A model generated the notes under the pieces. It was given only the letters and a program-made list of their open reading frames with translations, was not told where the DNA came from and made no database searches. Positions 53,277 to 62,443 of a DNA stretch of 64,000 nucleotides are shown piece by piece. The position numbers and the translations under genes were made by a program. Source of the stretch: ZC4RG20 sp963702105 (GTDB lineage Bacteria; Pseudomonadota; Gammaproteobacteria; Steroidobacterales; Rariloculaceae); contig OY969712.1 in the NCBI GenBank assembly GCA_963702105.1, positions 744,001 to 808,000 of the forward strand, given 5' to 3'. Within the stretch, counting starts at the first letter, position 1; the number at the start of each line of letters is the position of its first letter.

Positions 53277-53609
53277 TCACCGACCAAGAGCGTTCGCTAT
53301 TCGATTACGCTTCGGACGCTTGCGCGCCGTGCGCAGCGGGAGGGCTAGACGGGCGGGCTCAGCGTGTCCGCGCCGCGGCCGCCGTAAGCCGAGCTCCTGG
53401 GCGCCTCGAGCCTGCGCCGATGCAATGGGCGAGTAGGACGCCCATGGCGCGGCCGGCGCGCCCATGGCGGGCACGATCCTCGGCGCGGTCGCGGCAGAGG
53501 ACCACGCACAGAACCACGCAGAGAACGAGGGCGCATGGCGCTGTACGAGCTGCACGAGGATCAACCAATAGTCCTCGAGCTCGTCGAGCGCCTGCAGGAG
53601 CAGTTCCAT
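53277..53609 (-). CDS. possible small gene with strong ribosome-binding site
   Basis: 110 aa from ATG 53609, preceded by a near-ideal AAGGAGG six bases away. The first 25 residues (MELLLQALDELEDYWLILVQ) are protein-like and amphipathic; the rest is Ala/Pro/Arg rich and could be out of frame after a local indel, since the next frame reads LVLCVVLCVVLC. The remaining bases of 53088-53697 hold no other recognisable gene. Confidence 0.35.
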   Translation of the reverse strand: MELLLQALDELEDYWLILVQLVQRHAPSFSAWFCAWSSAATAPRIVPAMGAPAAPWASYSPIASAQARGAQELGLRRPRRGHAEPARLALPLRTARKRPKRNRIANALGR

Positions 53610-53697
53610 GAGCATCCTCCTTGATCCATAGTTAAACACGATTGCACCTGCGAAAGGTTTCAGCGAATCCGCCAGGTACGCACACGGGGGCAGCCGC

Positions 53698-54876
53698 ATG
53701 CAATACGACTCAGCCCGGGACGGACCGCGTCCCGAGATCGCCGCCATCAAGGCCGCCGTCGCGGCGCTCTGCGCCCGGTTTCCGGCCGAGTATTGGCGGC
53801 GACTCGACCGCGAACGCGCCTATCCTGTCGAGTTCGTGGCCGCGCTGACCGAGGCCGGCTACCTGTCGATCCTGATTCCGGAGGAGTACGGCGGCAGCGG
53901 CCTCGGTGTGACCGAAGCCTCCGCAGTACTCGAACAGATTCATGCGAGCGGAGGCAATGGTGCCGGCTGCCATGCGCAGATCTACACGATGGGCATGCTG
54001 CTGCGGCACGGCAGCGCCGAGCAGAAGCGCCGCTTTCTGCCGCGCATCGCGACGGGCGAGCTCAGGCTGCAGGCCTTTGCCGTAACCGAGCCGGCGAGCG
54101 GCACGGATACGACGCGCATCCGCACGAGCGCCGCACGATGCGGCGACCGGTACGTGGTCAACGGCCACAAGATGTTCATCTCGCGCACGCAGCATTCGGA
54201 TCTCATGCTGCTGCTCGCACGCACGACGCCGCGCGAGGAGTGCGCGAAGCGTACGCAGGGGCTCTCGGTGCTGCTCGTGGACCTGCGCGAGGCCGTTGGC
54301 CGGGGCCTCACGATCAGGCCCATCGCCACCATGATGAATCATGCCTCGACCGAGCTCTTCTTCGACGGCCTCGAGGTGCCGGCCGAGAACCTCATCGGCG
54401 AGGAGGGTGCGGGCTTCACCTACGTGCTCGACGGCATGAACGCCGAGCGGATTCTGATCGGCGCCGAGTGCATCGGCGACGCGCGCTGGTTCGTCGCGCG
54501 GGCGTCGGCCTATGCCAACGAGCGCGAGGTCTTCGGGCGGCCGATCGGGCAGAACCAGGGCATCCAGTTTCCAATCGCGCGCGCCCACGTGCAGACGGAG
54601 GCCGCGGCGCTCATGGTCGAGAAGGCCGGCGGGCTCTACGACGCGGGCCGGCCCTGCGGGGCCGAGGCCAACATGGCCAAGCTGCTCGCGTCCGAAGCCT
54701 CGTGGGCCGCCGCGGATACGTGCATGCAGACCTTCGGCGGCTACGGCTTTGCGGAAGAGTACGACGTTGAGCGCAAGTTTCGAGAGACGCGGCTCTATCG
54801 CACCGCGCCGATCTCTACGAATTTGATTCTGTCTTACGTCGGAACGCGCGTGCTGGGGATGCCGCGATCGTTCTGA
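53698..54876 (+). CDS. acyl-CoA dehydrogenase
   Basis: 392 aa. FAD/acyl-CoA dehydrogenase family: QAFAVTEPASGTDT at the flavin-binding strand, MFISRTQHSDLMLLLA, VFGRPIGQNQGIQFPIA, TCMQTFGGYGFAEEYDVERK and FRETRLYRTAPISTNLIL at the C-terminus. Oxidises an acyl-CoA and passes electrons to ETF. With two cupins and a symporter alongside, it probably belongs to a small catabolic set; the acyl chain is unknown. Confidence 0.93.
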   Translation: MQYDSARDGPRPEIAAIKAAVAALCARFPAEYWRRLDRERAYPVEFVAALTEAGYLSILIPEEYGGSGLGVTEASAVLEQIHASGGNGAGCHAQIYTMGMLLRHGSAEQKRRFLPRIATGELRLQAFAVTEPASGTDTTRIRTSAARCGDRYVVNGHKMFISRTQHSDLMLLLARTTPREECAKRTQGLSVLLVDLREAVGRGLTIRPIATMMNHASTELFFDGLEVPAENLIGEEGAGFTYVLDGMNAERILIGAECIGDARWFVARASAYANEREVFGRPIGQNQGIQFPIARAHVQTEAAALMVEKAGGLYDAGRPCGAEANMAKLLASEASWAAADTCMQTFGGYGFAEEYDVERKFRETRLYRTAPISTNLILSYVGTRVLGMPRSF

Positions 54877-54879
54877 GAA

Positions 54880-54895
54880 GAATAGGGGTCAGAGC
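54880..54895. repeat. half unit of the GGGGTCAGAG hairpin repeat
   Basis: GAATAGGGGTCAGAGC matches only one arm of the repeat family. It lies between the stop of the dehydrogenase and the convergent cupin gene; its TCA provides the cupin stop codon (TGA on the minus strand). Confidence 0.7.
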
Positions 54896-55245
54896 GTGAG
54901 CTCTTCCCGGATCGGGACGACGAGGTGAAACAGCTTGAGCCGATCGTTCCCGCGCTGGGCGATGCCCGCGGTCTCGGAAGGGCCGAGGTAGATTCCGGCG
55001 CCCTTCGCCACGTCGTAGGCTTTGCCGTTCAGGTGGATGACGCCGCTGCCTTCCATCAGATAGAGCAGCTGATGGCTGTCCGCCGCGGCCTCGGCGTCGA
55101 AGCGCTCGCCCGCGTCGAGCCAGCGCAGCGTGCCGTGCACGTTCTCGGCGCCGCAAAGCGCCTTGTTCAGGATCTCGGCGGCCTCGCCGCGCGCTCCGAG
55201 GTCGCGGCGCGGAACGTCGTTCGTGTGGATCAGAGTCGTGGACAT
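54889..55245 (-). CDS. cupin domain protein
   Basis: 118 aa. Cupin motif 1 is replaced by DSHQLLYLMEGSGVIHLNGK and motif 2 by GAGIYLGPSETAGIAQ, so metal ligands are partly missing (only one clear His in motif 1). N-terminal half has GAENVHGTLRWLDAGERFD. Same strand as the cupin at 55291, 45 bases downstream of it. Confidence 0.8.
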   Translation of the reverse strand: MSTTLIHTNDVPRRDLGARGEAAEILNKALCGAENVHGTLRWLDAGERFDAEAAADSHQLLYLMEGSGVIHLNGKAYDVAKGAGIYLGPSETAGIAQRGNDRLKLFHLVVPIREELTL

Positions 55246-55290
55246 GAAAACAGCGTCTCCCTGGCTATTGCCGGCGCTCAGGCGGCCGGG

Positions 55291-55704
55291 TCAGCTCTGC
55301 ACCCAGACCTTGCCGTCGCGATGTTCCCAGAGCAGGTCCTGCTCCGTGCCGTCGAGGATCGTGGTCTTGAAGCGGTTAGGGGCCTGGAACTCGAAGTAGA
55401 ACAGCGGCCCCTTCGAGCGCAGCCGGTGCTTTTCCTCTGCCGGGATAAAGACGAGGTCTCCGGGCTCGAGATCCTGTGCGCCGTCCTCGGTCTCGATCGT
55501 CGCGGAGCCTTCGAAGATGAAATAGAAGTGCTCGCAGTTCTTGTGCATGTGATAAGGCGAGGATGCGCCGGCCTTGTAGTGCATCACGCCCGCGAGCATG
55601 TCGTCCATGTCCGTGAGCTCTTTGCTCACGAAGAAGATCCGCTCACGCCCCGGCACGACGGACAGCAGGCGCGGCAGCTCGTCCTCATGAAAGATGTAAG
55701 CCAT
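55291..55704 (-). CDS. cupin domain protein (metal-binding type)
   Basis: 137 aa. Motif 1 PYHMHKNCEHFYFIFEGSA (H-x-H-x(3)-E) and motif 2 PGDLVFIPAEEKHRL keep the usual ligands, so this is a likely Fe/Mn/Zn cupin, e.g. a small dioxygenase or isomerase. First gene of a two-cupin unit; 168 bases downstream of the symporter start-side gene on the same strand. Confidence 0.85.
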   Translation of the reverse strand: MAYIFHEDELPRLLSVVPGRERIFFVSKELTDMDDMLAGVMHYKAGASSPYHMHKNCEHFYFIFEGSATIETEDGAQDLEPGDLVFIPAEEKHRLRSKGPLFYFEFQAPNRFKTTILDGTEQDLLWEHRDGKVWVQS

Positions 55705-55872
55705 GACAAATGTACTCCCGCGGTCTTCGCTGCTCGAACCGTCCCCTGTCGGTCCGCGGCGCCGCTTTGTGTCCGATTCGCCGAAGAGTAGGCGAATTCC
55801 GCGGCCCGGGCAATCGGACCGCGCGACATCCTGCCGCGGCGCATCTCCCCGGGACTTCCGGCCGGGGGTGCA

Positions 55873-57483
55873 CTACAGCACCGCTTCGGAGACGGCTGCG
55901 GCCGGCACGGCCTCGGCGTTCTCGTCGAGCGCGAGGCTTCTCAGCTGCCGCAGTTGGGCCTCGGGCAACGGCTGCGTGAGGCGCGAGACGACGGCCGTCG
56001 CCGCGACCGACACGATTGCGCCGAAGGTTGCGGCCGAGTAAGGGTTCGTCGAGTAGAACTTGAACCAATGCCCGAAAGCGTCGAGCGACGTGCCGTAGAA
56101 CCACGAACCGGAGACGATGTCACCGCGCACGAGCACGAACGTGAGTGCGCCCGCCCAGAACCCGGCCAGCGCTCCGGCGCGCGTCACGCCGAACCAGATC
56201 GAGCCGACGACGAGGGGCCCCATGAGCGCGGCGACGAAGCCCCCGACGCCGGTCCACATGAGCAGCACGACGTTCATCCCCATCGTGGCCCAGCCGAGCA
56301 GTGCTGCGCCGACGACCGTGGCCGCCGTCATCGCGCGGCTGATGTTGAGCACGTTGCGGTCCACCTGCGCCTCGCTGAGACCCGAGTGGAGCCGCGGCGC
56401 GATGCTGCGGCGATAAATGTCGTTGGCGAAGACCTGCGATGTCGAGATCAGCAGGCCGTCGGCCGTGGACATGACGGCCGAAAGGATCCCGACGCCGAGC
56501 AGCGCCGCGAGCCAGGTCGGGAAGATCTGGATGAACAGCGCAGGCAGGGCCGAGTTCGCGCCGCCGGCCGCGCTGAGCAGCGAGCCGCCGAGCACAACCC
56601 GCGCCGTGGCGCCGCCGAGCGTGATGGCGGGCAGCAGCAGGCCGAAAGCGAAGGCGATGATGATGAAACGCTTGCGCGAGCGCTCGCTGTCGAGCGCCCA
56701 AAGCTTGTTGCCGATGTGCGGCAGCAGACCGAGTGGAATATGCGCGATCGTGACCGAGACGGCCGACCAGATCGAGGCCGTCGTGGGGTCCGCCGAGTTG
56801 AAGGCCTGCAGCAGCTTCGGATCCTGCGCGCGCAGCGAAGCGATGAGCCCCGAGAAGCCGTGCGCGCCGACGCCGAGCGCGAAGAAGATCGCGATGGCAG
56901 CGGCCAGCAGCAGCATGAGCAGCCCTTGGGCGCCGTCGGTCAGGATGTCGGCGTGGGCCCCGCCGAGCGTGCAGTAGCCGAGCAGCACGGCCGTCGTGAT
57001 CACGAGCGCCCAGGCCTTCGAGAGCCCGAGCATCATCTCGAACATGATGAGCCCCGAGACGAGCTGACTCGCGAGATAGAACAGCAGGATCAGCGAGAAC
57101 ACGGCCGCCGACAGGCGCAGCGCCTCGGAGTCATAACGCTCGCCGAGGTACTCCGGGATCGAGCGCGCGCCGATCATGTTGCCGTACCGGCCGATCGTGC
57201 GCTGGCAGATCATGATGCCGATGTAGAGCCCGACGGGGTAGCAGAAGGCGATCCACAGCGTGGACATTCCGAAGCGGTAGGTCAGGCCGGGCAGGCCGAG
57301 AAACGTCGCGCCGCTCGCGGCCGTCGACGCGAAGGCGAGGGCCAGCAGCAGCGGGCCGTACGCGCCGCGCGCGGTCGCGAAGTCGTCTGCGTCGGCGACG
57401 CGCCGGCTGCCGAGCCAGCCGAGGGCCAGCATGACGCCGACGTAAAGGGCCAGAAACAGCCAGGACCAGGCGTGTAGATCCAT
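55873..57483 (-). CDS. sodium:solute symporter (SSS family)
   Basis: 536 aa, about 13 membrane helices. Start WLFLALYVGVMLALGWLGSR; ATFLGLPGLTYRFGMSTLW, GGAHADILTDGAQGLLML and ILSAVMSTADGLLISTSQVF are signature stretches of the SSS (PutP/PanF) fold. Imports an organic solute with sodium across the inner membrane. Upstream of the two cupins on the same strand, so it is the probable uptake gene of this set. Confidence 0.93.
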   Translation of the reverse strand: MDLHAWSWLFLALYVGVMLALGWLGSRRVADADDFATARGAYGPLLLALAFASTAASGATFLGLPGLTYRFGMSTLWIAFCYPVGLYIGIMICQRTIGRYGNMIGARSIPEYLGERYDSEALRLSAAVFSLILLFYLASQLVSGLIMFEMMLGLSKAWALVITTAVLLGYCTLGGAHADILTDGAQGLLMLLLAAAIAIFFALGVGAHGFSGLIASLRAQDPKLLQAFNSADPTTASIWSAVSVTIAHIPLGLLPHIGNKLWALDSERSRKRFIIIAFAFGLLLPAITLGGATARVVLGGSLLSAAGGANSALPALFIQIFPTWLAALLGVGILSAVMSTADGLLISTSQVFANDIYRRSIAPRLHSGLSEAQVDRNVLNISRAMTAATVVGAALLGWATMGMNVVLLMWTGVGGFVAALMGPLVVGSIWFGVTRAGALAGFWAGALTFVLVRGDIVSGSWFYGTSLDAFGHWFKFYSTNPYSAATFGAIVSVAATAVVSRLTQPLPEAQLRQLRSLALDENAEAVPAAAVSEAVL

Positions 57484-57738
57484 CCCCTTCCCCCCGGGAG
57501 AATGTGCTTTTTTTGTGGCCCGCGCCGTCCCCGCGCCGTCTTAGCCGCGGCGGCGGACCGCAGGTCGCCGGATTATAGCGGGCGTCGCGCGCGGGGGCCC
57601 AGCCGAGCCTGAGTGGGCCAAATCCCACCATGATTGCCCCAATGGCGGGTGGGCAGGGAAAATCTTGCCTTCCGGACGTGCCAGGCGTATGGTCGCGGGT
57701 CAGAACACTATAAGGCACTCCGGCGGGGCGATCTGATC

Positions 57739-59175
57739 ATGCGAAGTGCGGCCGACAATCTGCTCGGCGAAATCGAGCTTTTCTGCCGTCGATACGGGAT
57801 CGCCGAGTCCACCTTCGGCCGGCAGGCCGTCAACGACGGCAAGCTGTGCTCGAGGTTGCGCAGTGGCAAGGATGTGACACTGGAAACCGCGGAAAAGATC
57901 AGGAGTTACATCAATCGGCACCAACCCGTGCAGCCCTCGAACGGCCAGGATCATGCCGCCCTCGAGAATGGCACGAAAAAGGACGAGACCATGAGCGCCA
58001 CGACCGTCAAGCGTAAGAAGCTCAACGAAACGCAACCTTCCGAGGCGGAGGAGGCGCAAGACCGGCCTTTCCGCTTCTACGACAATCGCCAGAAGTACCT
58101 GGCATTCGTCAATACGTGCAACGAGAAGTGGAAGGTGGCCGAGCGGGCGGCGCGCGAGCTCGCGCACCTGAAGCCGCGCCCCCCGGCGCTGCGTCTCTTC
58201 GACGCCGGCATGGGGGACGGCACGGTCCTGACGCACCTGATGCGCGCCATGCACCGCCGCTTCCCGATCATGCCGTTCTTCATCGTCGGCAAGGAAATCA
58301 GCCTCGAGGACGTGCGCCTCTCGCTCGAGAAGCTGCCGGACCGGTTCATGGAGCACCCGGCGACCGTCATCGTCATCACGAATCTCTACTATGCCGAAGC
58401 GCCGTGGCTGCGGCCGCGCGACGTCAAGAACGCAGCGGCACTGAATTGGCGCGAGGTCGCGCTCGAAGGAGACTCGGCCTACGAGTACGGCGAGCAGCTG
58501 CGCTCGCTCGACGACTTTCTCGTGGACGGCTGGCAGGTCAAGTCGAGCGAGAAGACGGGCAACCCGATGTACGTACGGCCCTCGGTGCTCGTGATCTACC
58601 GCAAGGATCACTCGTTCCTGCTCGATTCCGTGATCCCGCATCCGGGCCAGGTCGGCGGCAATTACGATCTCGCGATCGCCTCTCAGCCGTGGCGTGCACG
58701 CATGAGCGCGGAGTTCAAAGTCAAGAAGGTGCTCGCGCCGCTCGTCCGCGCCTTGGGGCCCGCCGGGCGGCTGCTCGCGGTACAATCCTGCGGCGAGGAC
58801 CCTGCGCTCGAGCTCGTGCGCAAGGTCTGGCCGAACGAAGAGCCCTTCAAGGTCAATCGCCACGAGCTCATCAAGGTCCTTCGCGAGGAGCTCGGCCGCG
58901 ACGCCCGGAATTTCAATTTCGTGGCGGGCTCGGACGCGAAGGCGGTCTTCCGGTACGAGATGCACACGCTGCCGAGCGAGGTGCAGCAGAGCATCGGGAC
59001 CTCGACGCTGTTCGCGGCCTGGAACGCTTCGATTTACGTGGCTCAGATCGAGGACGAGCGGCTCGAGCCCGTCATTACCTCGGGCGCGTATCTGAAACAC
59101 ACGGCCGAAGTGCTGAAAAAGTACAAGGGCCTTTGGTTCAACGACGAAAGCTTCGTCGTTTCGAGGAAGCAGTGA
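57739..59175 (+). CDS. HTH-like domain fused to SAM-dependent methyltransferase-like domain
   Basis: 478 aa from ATG 57739 (open frame from 57634). Residues 1-65 look like a small helical DNA-binding region (LLGEIELFCRRYGIAESTFG, VTLETAEKIRSYI). After a charged linker, ATG 57991 (AAGGACGAG upstream) could start a second product carrying only the methyltransferase. That domain has LRLFDAGMGDGTVLTHLM as motif I, VIVITNLYYAEAPW and a long C-terminal region (RLLAVQSCGEDPALELVRKV). Placed immediately before the MTHFR-like gene at the head of the methyl-cycle genes, so it may methylate a product or regulate that cluster. Substrate unknown. Confidence 0.75.
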   Translation: MRSAADNLLGEIELFCRRYGIAESTFGRQAVNDGKLCSRLRSGKDVTLETAEKIRSYINRHQPVQPSNGQDHAALENGTKKDETMSATTVKRKKLNETQPSEAEEAQDRPFRFYDNRQKYLAFVNTCNEKWKVAERAARELAHLKPRPPALRLFDAGMGDGTVLTHLMRAMHRRFPIMPFFIVGKEISLEDVRLSLEKLPDRFMEHPATVIVITNLYYAEAPWLRPRDVKNAAALNWREVALEGDSAYEYGEQLRSLDDFLVDGWQVKSSEKTGNPMYVRPSVLVIYRKDHSFLLDSVIPHPGQVGGNYDLAIASQPWRARMSAEFKVKKVLAPLVRALGPAGRLLAVQSCGEDPALELVRKVWPNEEPFKVNRHELIKVLREELGRDARNFNFVAGSDAKAVFRYEMHTLPSEVQQSIGTSTLFAAWNASIYVAQIEDERLEPVITSGAYLKHTAEVLKKYKGLWFNDESFVVSRKQ

Positions 59176-59198
59176 ACGTGAACGGGAGTGAAGCGCGG

Positions 59199-60101
59199 AT
59201 GCTGTCCCAGGACGACCTCAAAAGCCAAATCGTCTCGTTTCTGGAAGGATACTCGATCGAGGCGACACCGCACGATGCGGACAAGATGCCGGCCATCGCC
59301 GACGCGCTGCCGCCCGGCACGCCGCTCTACGTCGCGAATCTGCCGGGCGTCCCGCTCGACACGGTCGTCAAGCTCGCGGGCCAGGTCCAGTCGCTCGGCT
59401 TCACGGCCATCCCTCACATCGTCGCGCGCCGCGTCGAGAGCCGCGATCAGCTCGAGCGCGCCCTGGCCGAGCTCGCAAAGCTCGGCGTCAACGAGGCGCT
59501 CGTGATCGGCGGCGACGAGGCGCTGCCGAACGCGCCGTTCGACAGCAGCCTCGAGGTGCTCGAGACGGGCCTCTTCGGTCAGTACGGCTTCAAGGCCGTC
59601 GGCGTCGCGGGCCATCCGGAAGGCAGCAAGGCGATCGGCGAGGAGCGCGTCGAGAAGGCGATCCGCGGCAAGGCCGCGTTCGCCGAGAAGGTCGACTACG
59701 AGATTCGGCTGGTGACGCAGTTCGGGTTCGACCCGGAAGCCGTGACGAGCTGGGAGGCGAGCACGACGGCCGACGGCATCCGGCTGCCGATCCACGTCGG
59801 CATGCCGGGTCCGGCATCGCTGCGCCAGCTCGTACGCTTCGCCATGATTTGCGGCGTCGGGTCGTCGGCACGCATGGTCATGTCGAGGACGGGGGCGACT
59901 GCCAATCTGCTCCGCACGCAGGCGCCGGACGAGTTCATCACGGCGTTGGCAAAGCACAAGGCCGAGAACCCGGCATCACGGCTCGCCCGGGCCCACTTCT
60001 TCTGCTTCGGCGGCGTCGTCAAGACGGCCAACTGGGTCAATGCGGTCGTGTCCGGGCGGTTCGAGCTCAATTCGAAGGGCACGGGCTTCGAGGTCAAGTG
60101 A
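59199..60101 (+). CDS. methylenetetrahydrofolate reductase-like protein
   Basis: 300 aa from ATG 59199 (GGGAG 10 bases upstream); GTG 59172 (overlapping the previous stop) or GTG 59178 are alternatives. A TIM barrel of the MTHFR superfamily: FTAIPHIVARRVESRDQLER, LGVNEALVIGGDE, FGFKAVGVAGHPEG-like segment (here YGFKAVGVAGHPEGS), VTQFGFDPEAV. The Q-x-F-x-D motif corresponds to the flavin/folate region of MetF. It is divergent from canonical MetF, and a paralogue acting on another C1-folate cannot be excluded. Confidence 0.82.
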   Translation: MLSQDDLKSQIVSFLEGYSIEATPHDADKMPAIADALPPGTPLYVANLPGVPLDTVVKLAGQVQSLGFTAIPHIVARRVESRDQLERALAELAKLGVNEALVIGGDEALPNAPFDSSLEVLETGLFGQYGFKAVGVAGHPEGSKAIGEERVEKAIRGKAAFAEKVDYEIRLVTQFGFDPEAVTSWEASTTADGIRLPIHVGMPGPASLRQLVRFAMICGVGSSARMVMSRTGATANLLRTQAPDEFITALAKHKAENPASRLARAHFFCFGGVVKTANWVNAVVSGRFELNSKGTGFEVK

Positions 60102-60161
60102 TTGGGGTCGAGGGTTTGAAATTCCTAGACAAAGATTTTTATAACGAGTAGGTACAGTAAG

Positions 60162-61313
60162 ATGAGCAAGTCATATCTGTTTACCTCGGAGTCGGTCTCC
60201 GAGGGCCATCCGGACAAGATGGCGGACCAGGTGTCCGACGCGATCCTCGACGCGATCATCGCGCAGGATCCGAAGAGCCGCGTCGCGTGCGAGACGTTGA
60301 CGAAGACCGGGCTCGTCATGGTCGCCGGCGAGATCACGACGAACGCTGTCATCGAGGCCGAGGAGATCATCCGCAAGGTCGTGCTCGATATCGGCTACGA
60401 CAGCTCGGACAAGGGCTTCGACGGCAATACGTGCGCCGTCCTGAACGCGCTCGGCAAGCAATCGCGCGACATCGCGCAGGGCGTGGACCGCTCGGCGCCG
60501 GAAGAGCAGGGCGCGGGCGACCAGGGTCTCATGTTCGGGTACGCCACGAACGAGACGGACACCTTCATGCCGGCGCCGATCATCTACTCGCACCTGCTGC
60601 TCGAGAAGCACGCCGAGCTGCGCAAGGCAGGAAAGGCGGACTGGGCGCGCCCGGACGCTAAGAGCCAGCTCACGTTCCGCTATGAGGACAACAAGCCCGT
60701 CGGCATCGACGCCGTCGTGCTTTCGACGCAGCACAGCCCGGATATCTCGCTCAAGGACCTGCAGGAAGCGGTCATGGAGGAGATCATCAAGCCCGTGCTG
60801 CCCTCGAAGTGGGTTACGAAGGACACCGAGTACCACATCAATCCGACCGGCCGGTTCGTGGTCGGCGGGCCGATGGGGGACTGCGGCCTGACCGGGCGCA
60901 AGATCATCGTCGACACCTACGGCGGCATGGCCCGTCACGGCGGCGGCGCGTTCTCGGGCAAGGACCCTTCGAAGGTGGACCGCTCCGCGGCCTACGCTTG
61001 CCGCTACGTCGCAAAGAACATCGTCGCGGCCGGTCTCGCGGAGCGCTGCGAGGTGCAGGTGTCCTACGCCATCGGCGTCGCGAAGCCGACCTCGGTCACG
61101 GTCGAGACCTTCGGCACGCACAAGGTGTCCGAGGAGCGCATCGCCCAGGCCGTGCGCGAGCACTTCGACCTGCGGCCGTACGGCATCATCAAGATGCTCG
61201 ACCTGCTGAAGCCCATCTACCGCAAGACGGCCTCCTATGGCCACTTCGGGCGCCCGGACTTCAGCTGGGAGCGCACCGACAAGGCCGAGGCGCTCAAGGA
61301 CTCGGCGAAATAA
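60162..61313 (+). CDS. metK: S-adenosylmethionine synthase
   Basis: 383 aa. Canonical MetK: FTSESVSEGHPDKMADQVSD at the N-terminus (catalytic His and Asp), GDQGLMFGYATNET, GGPMGDCGLTGRKIIVDTYG, HGGGAFSGKDPSKVDRSAAY. ATP plus methionine gives SAM in the cytoplasm. It follows the MTHFR-like gene by 60 bases. Downstream it is separated from the PfkB kinase by three hairpin repeat units. Confidence 0.97.
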   Translation: MSKSYLFTSESVSEGHPDKMADQVSDAILDAIIAQDPKSRVACETLTKTGLVMVAGEITTNAVIEAEEIIRKVVLDIGYDSSDKGFDGNTCAVLNALGKQSRDIAQGVDRSAPEEQGAGDQGLMFGYATNETDTFMPAPIIYSHLLLEKHAELRKAGKADWARPDAKSQLTFRYEDNKPVGIDAVVLSTQHSPDISLKDLQEAVMEEIIKPVLPSKWVTKDTEYHINPTGRFVVGGPMGDCGLTGRKIIVDTYGGMARHGGGAFSGKDPSKVDRSAAYACRYVAKNIVAAGLAERCEVQVSYAIGVAKPTSVTVETFGTHKVSEERIAQAVREHFDLRPYGIIKMLDLLKPIYRKTASYGHFGRPDFSWERTDKAEALKDSAK

Positions 61314-61490
61314 GAAGGGGTCAGAGCCCTTTATCTTGCGGCGCCGGCGGCGGCCTTCGTGACGCCGGCGCCGCTCAAGAAAAAGGGGTCAGAGCCCTTT
61401 TTTCGACATGGCCGGCGGCCCCCTTCGGGGCCTCGGCACAGGCTTTATGAATTCTTCGGTGACTCGAAAAAGGGCTCTGACCCCTTTTCG
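61312..61490. repeat. three hairpin repeat units (GGGGTCAGAG family), copy C
   Basis: Units at 61312-61337 (diverged right arm CCCTTTATCTT), 61379-61404 and, reversed, 61465-61490. This is the only copy between co-directional genes (metK and the PfkB kinase), where it could attenuate transcription between them. Confidence 0.85.
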
Positions 61491-61509
61491 GCTCGCCCAG
61501 GGGAGAGAG

Positions 61510-62442
61510 ATGACGGCGCTAATCTGCGGCTCGGTCGCATACGACAACATCATGGTGTTCGAGGATTCGTTCAAGAACCACATCCTCCCCGACAAGATCC
61601 ACATCCTGAACGTGGCATTCCTCGTGCCGAAGCTCCGGCGCGAGTTCGGCGGCTGCGCGGCCAACATCGCCTACAACCTGAAGCTGCTCGGCGAGGAGCC
61701 GCTGCCGATGGCGACCGTCGGCCAGGATTACGATCCTTACCGCGCCCGGCTCGACGAGCTCGGCGTCCGTCAGGATCACATCAAGGTTCTCGACGACGTA
61801 TTCACGGCCCAGGCCTTCATCACGACGGACCTCGACGACAACCAGATCACGGCCTTCCACCCGGGTGCCATGAACTTCTCCGAGCGCAACCGCGTCGCGG
61901 ACGCCAAGGGCGTCACGATCGGCATGGTCTCCCCGGACGGCCGCACCGGCATGATCGAGCACGCCGAGCAGTTCGCCGCCGCCGGCATCCCGTTCATCTT
62001 CGACCCCGGCCAGGGCATGCCGATGTTCAACGGCGAGGATCTGCGCCGCTTCGTCGATCAGTGCACCTGGGTCACGGTCAACGACTACGAGTGGCAGCTG
62101 CTCAAGGACCGTACGGGCTGGGACACGGCCGACGTGACGGCGCATGCCGAGGCGCTCATCGTGACCCGGGGCGGCGACGGCTCGACGATCTACACCAAGA
62201 AAGGCGAGCACGTGATTCCCTCCGTCAAGCCGAAGTCCGTGGAGGACCCGACGGGCTGCGGCGATGCCTATCGCGCGGGCCTACTGTACGGCCTCATGAA
62301 CGGTCTCGACTGGGATACGACGGGCCGCATCGCGAGCCTCATGGGCGCGATCAAGATCGAGTCGCACGGCACGCAGAACCACTCGTTCGACCGCGACGCA
62401 TTCGAGCAGCGCTTCAAGGCCGCCTTCGGCCGCTCTCTTTAG
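61510..62442 (+). CDS. PfkB family carbohydrate kinase, probable adenosine kinase
   Basis: 310 aa from ATG 61510 (GGGGAGAG upstream). EFGGCAANIAYNLKLLGEEP (PfkB signature 1) and DPTGCGDAYRAGLLYG (signature 2 with the catalytic Asp, although PfkB usually has GAGD and here GCGD). Position between metK and ahcY makes adenosine the natural substrate, pulling the reversible SAH hydrolase reaction forward. Ribokinase-like activity on another sugar is the alternative. Confidence 0.85.
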   Translation: MTALICGSVAYDNIMVFEDSFKNHILPDKIHILNVAFLVPKLRREFGGCAANIAYNLKLLGEEPLPMATVGQDYDPYRARLDELGVRQDHIKVLDDVFTAQAFITTDLDDNQITAFHPGAMNFSERNRVADAKGVTIGMVSPDGRTGMIEHAEQFAAAGIPFIFDPGQGMPMFNGEDLRRFVDQCTWVTVNDYEWQLLKDRTGWDTADVTAHAEALIVTRGGDGSTIYTKKGEHVIPSVKPKSVEDPTGCGDAYRAGLLYGLMNGLDWDTTGRIASLMGAIKIESHGTQNHSFDRDAFEQRFKAAFGRSL

Positions 62443-62443
62443 A

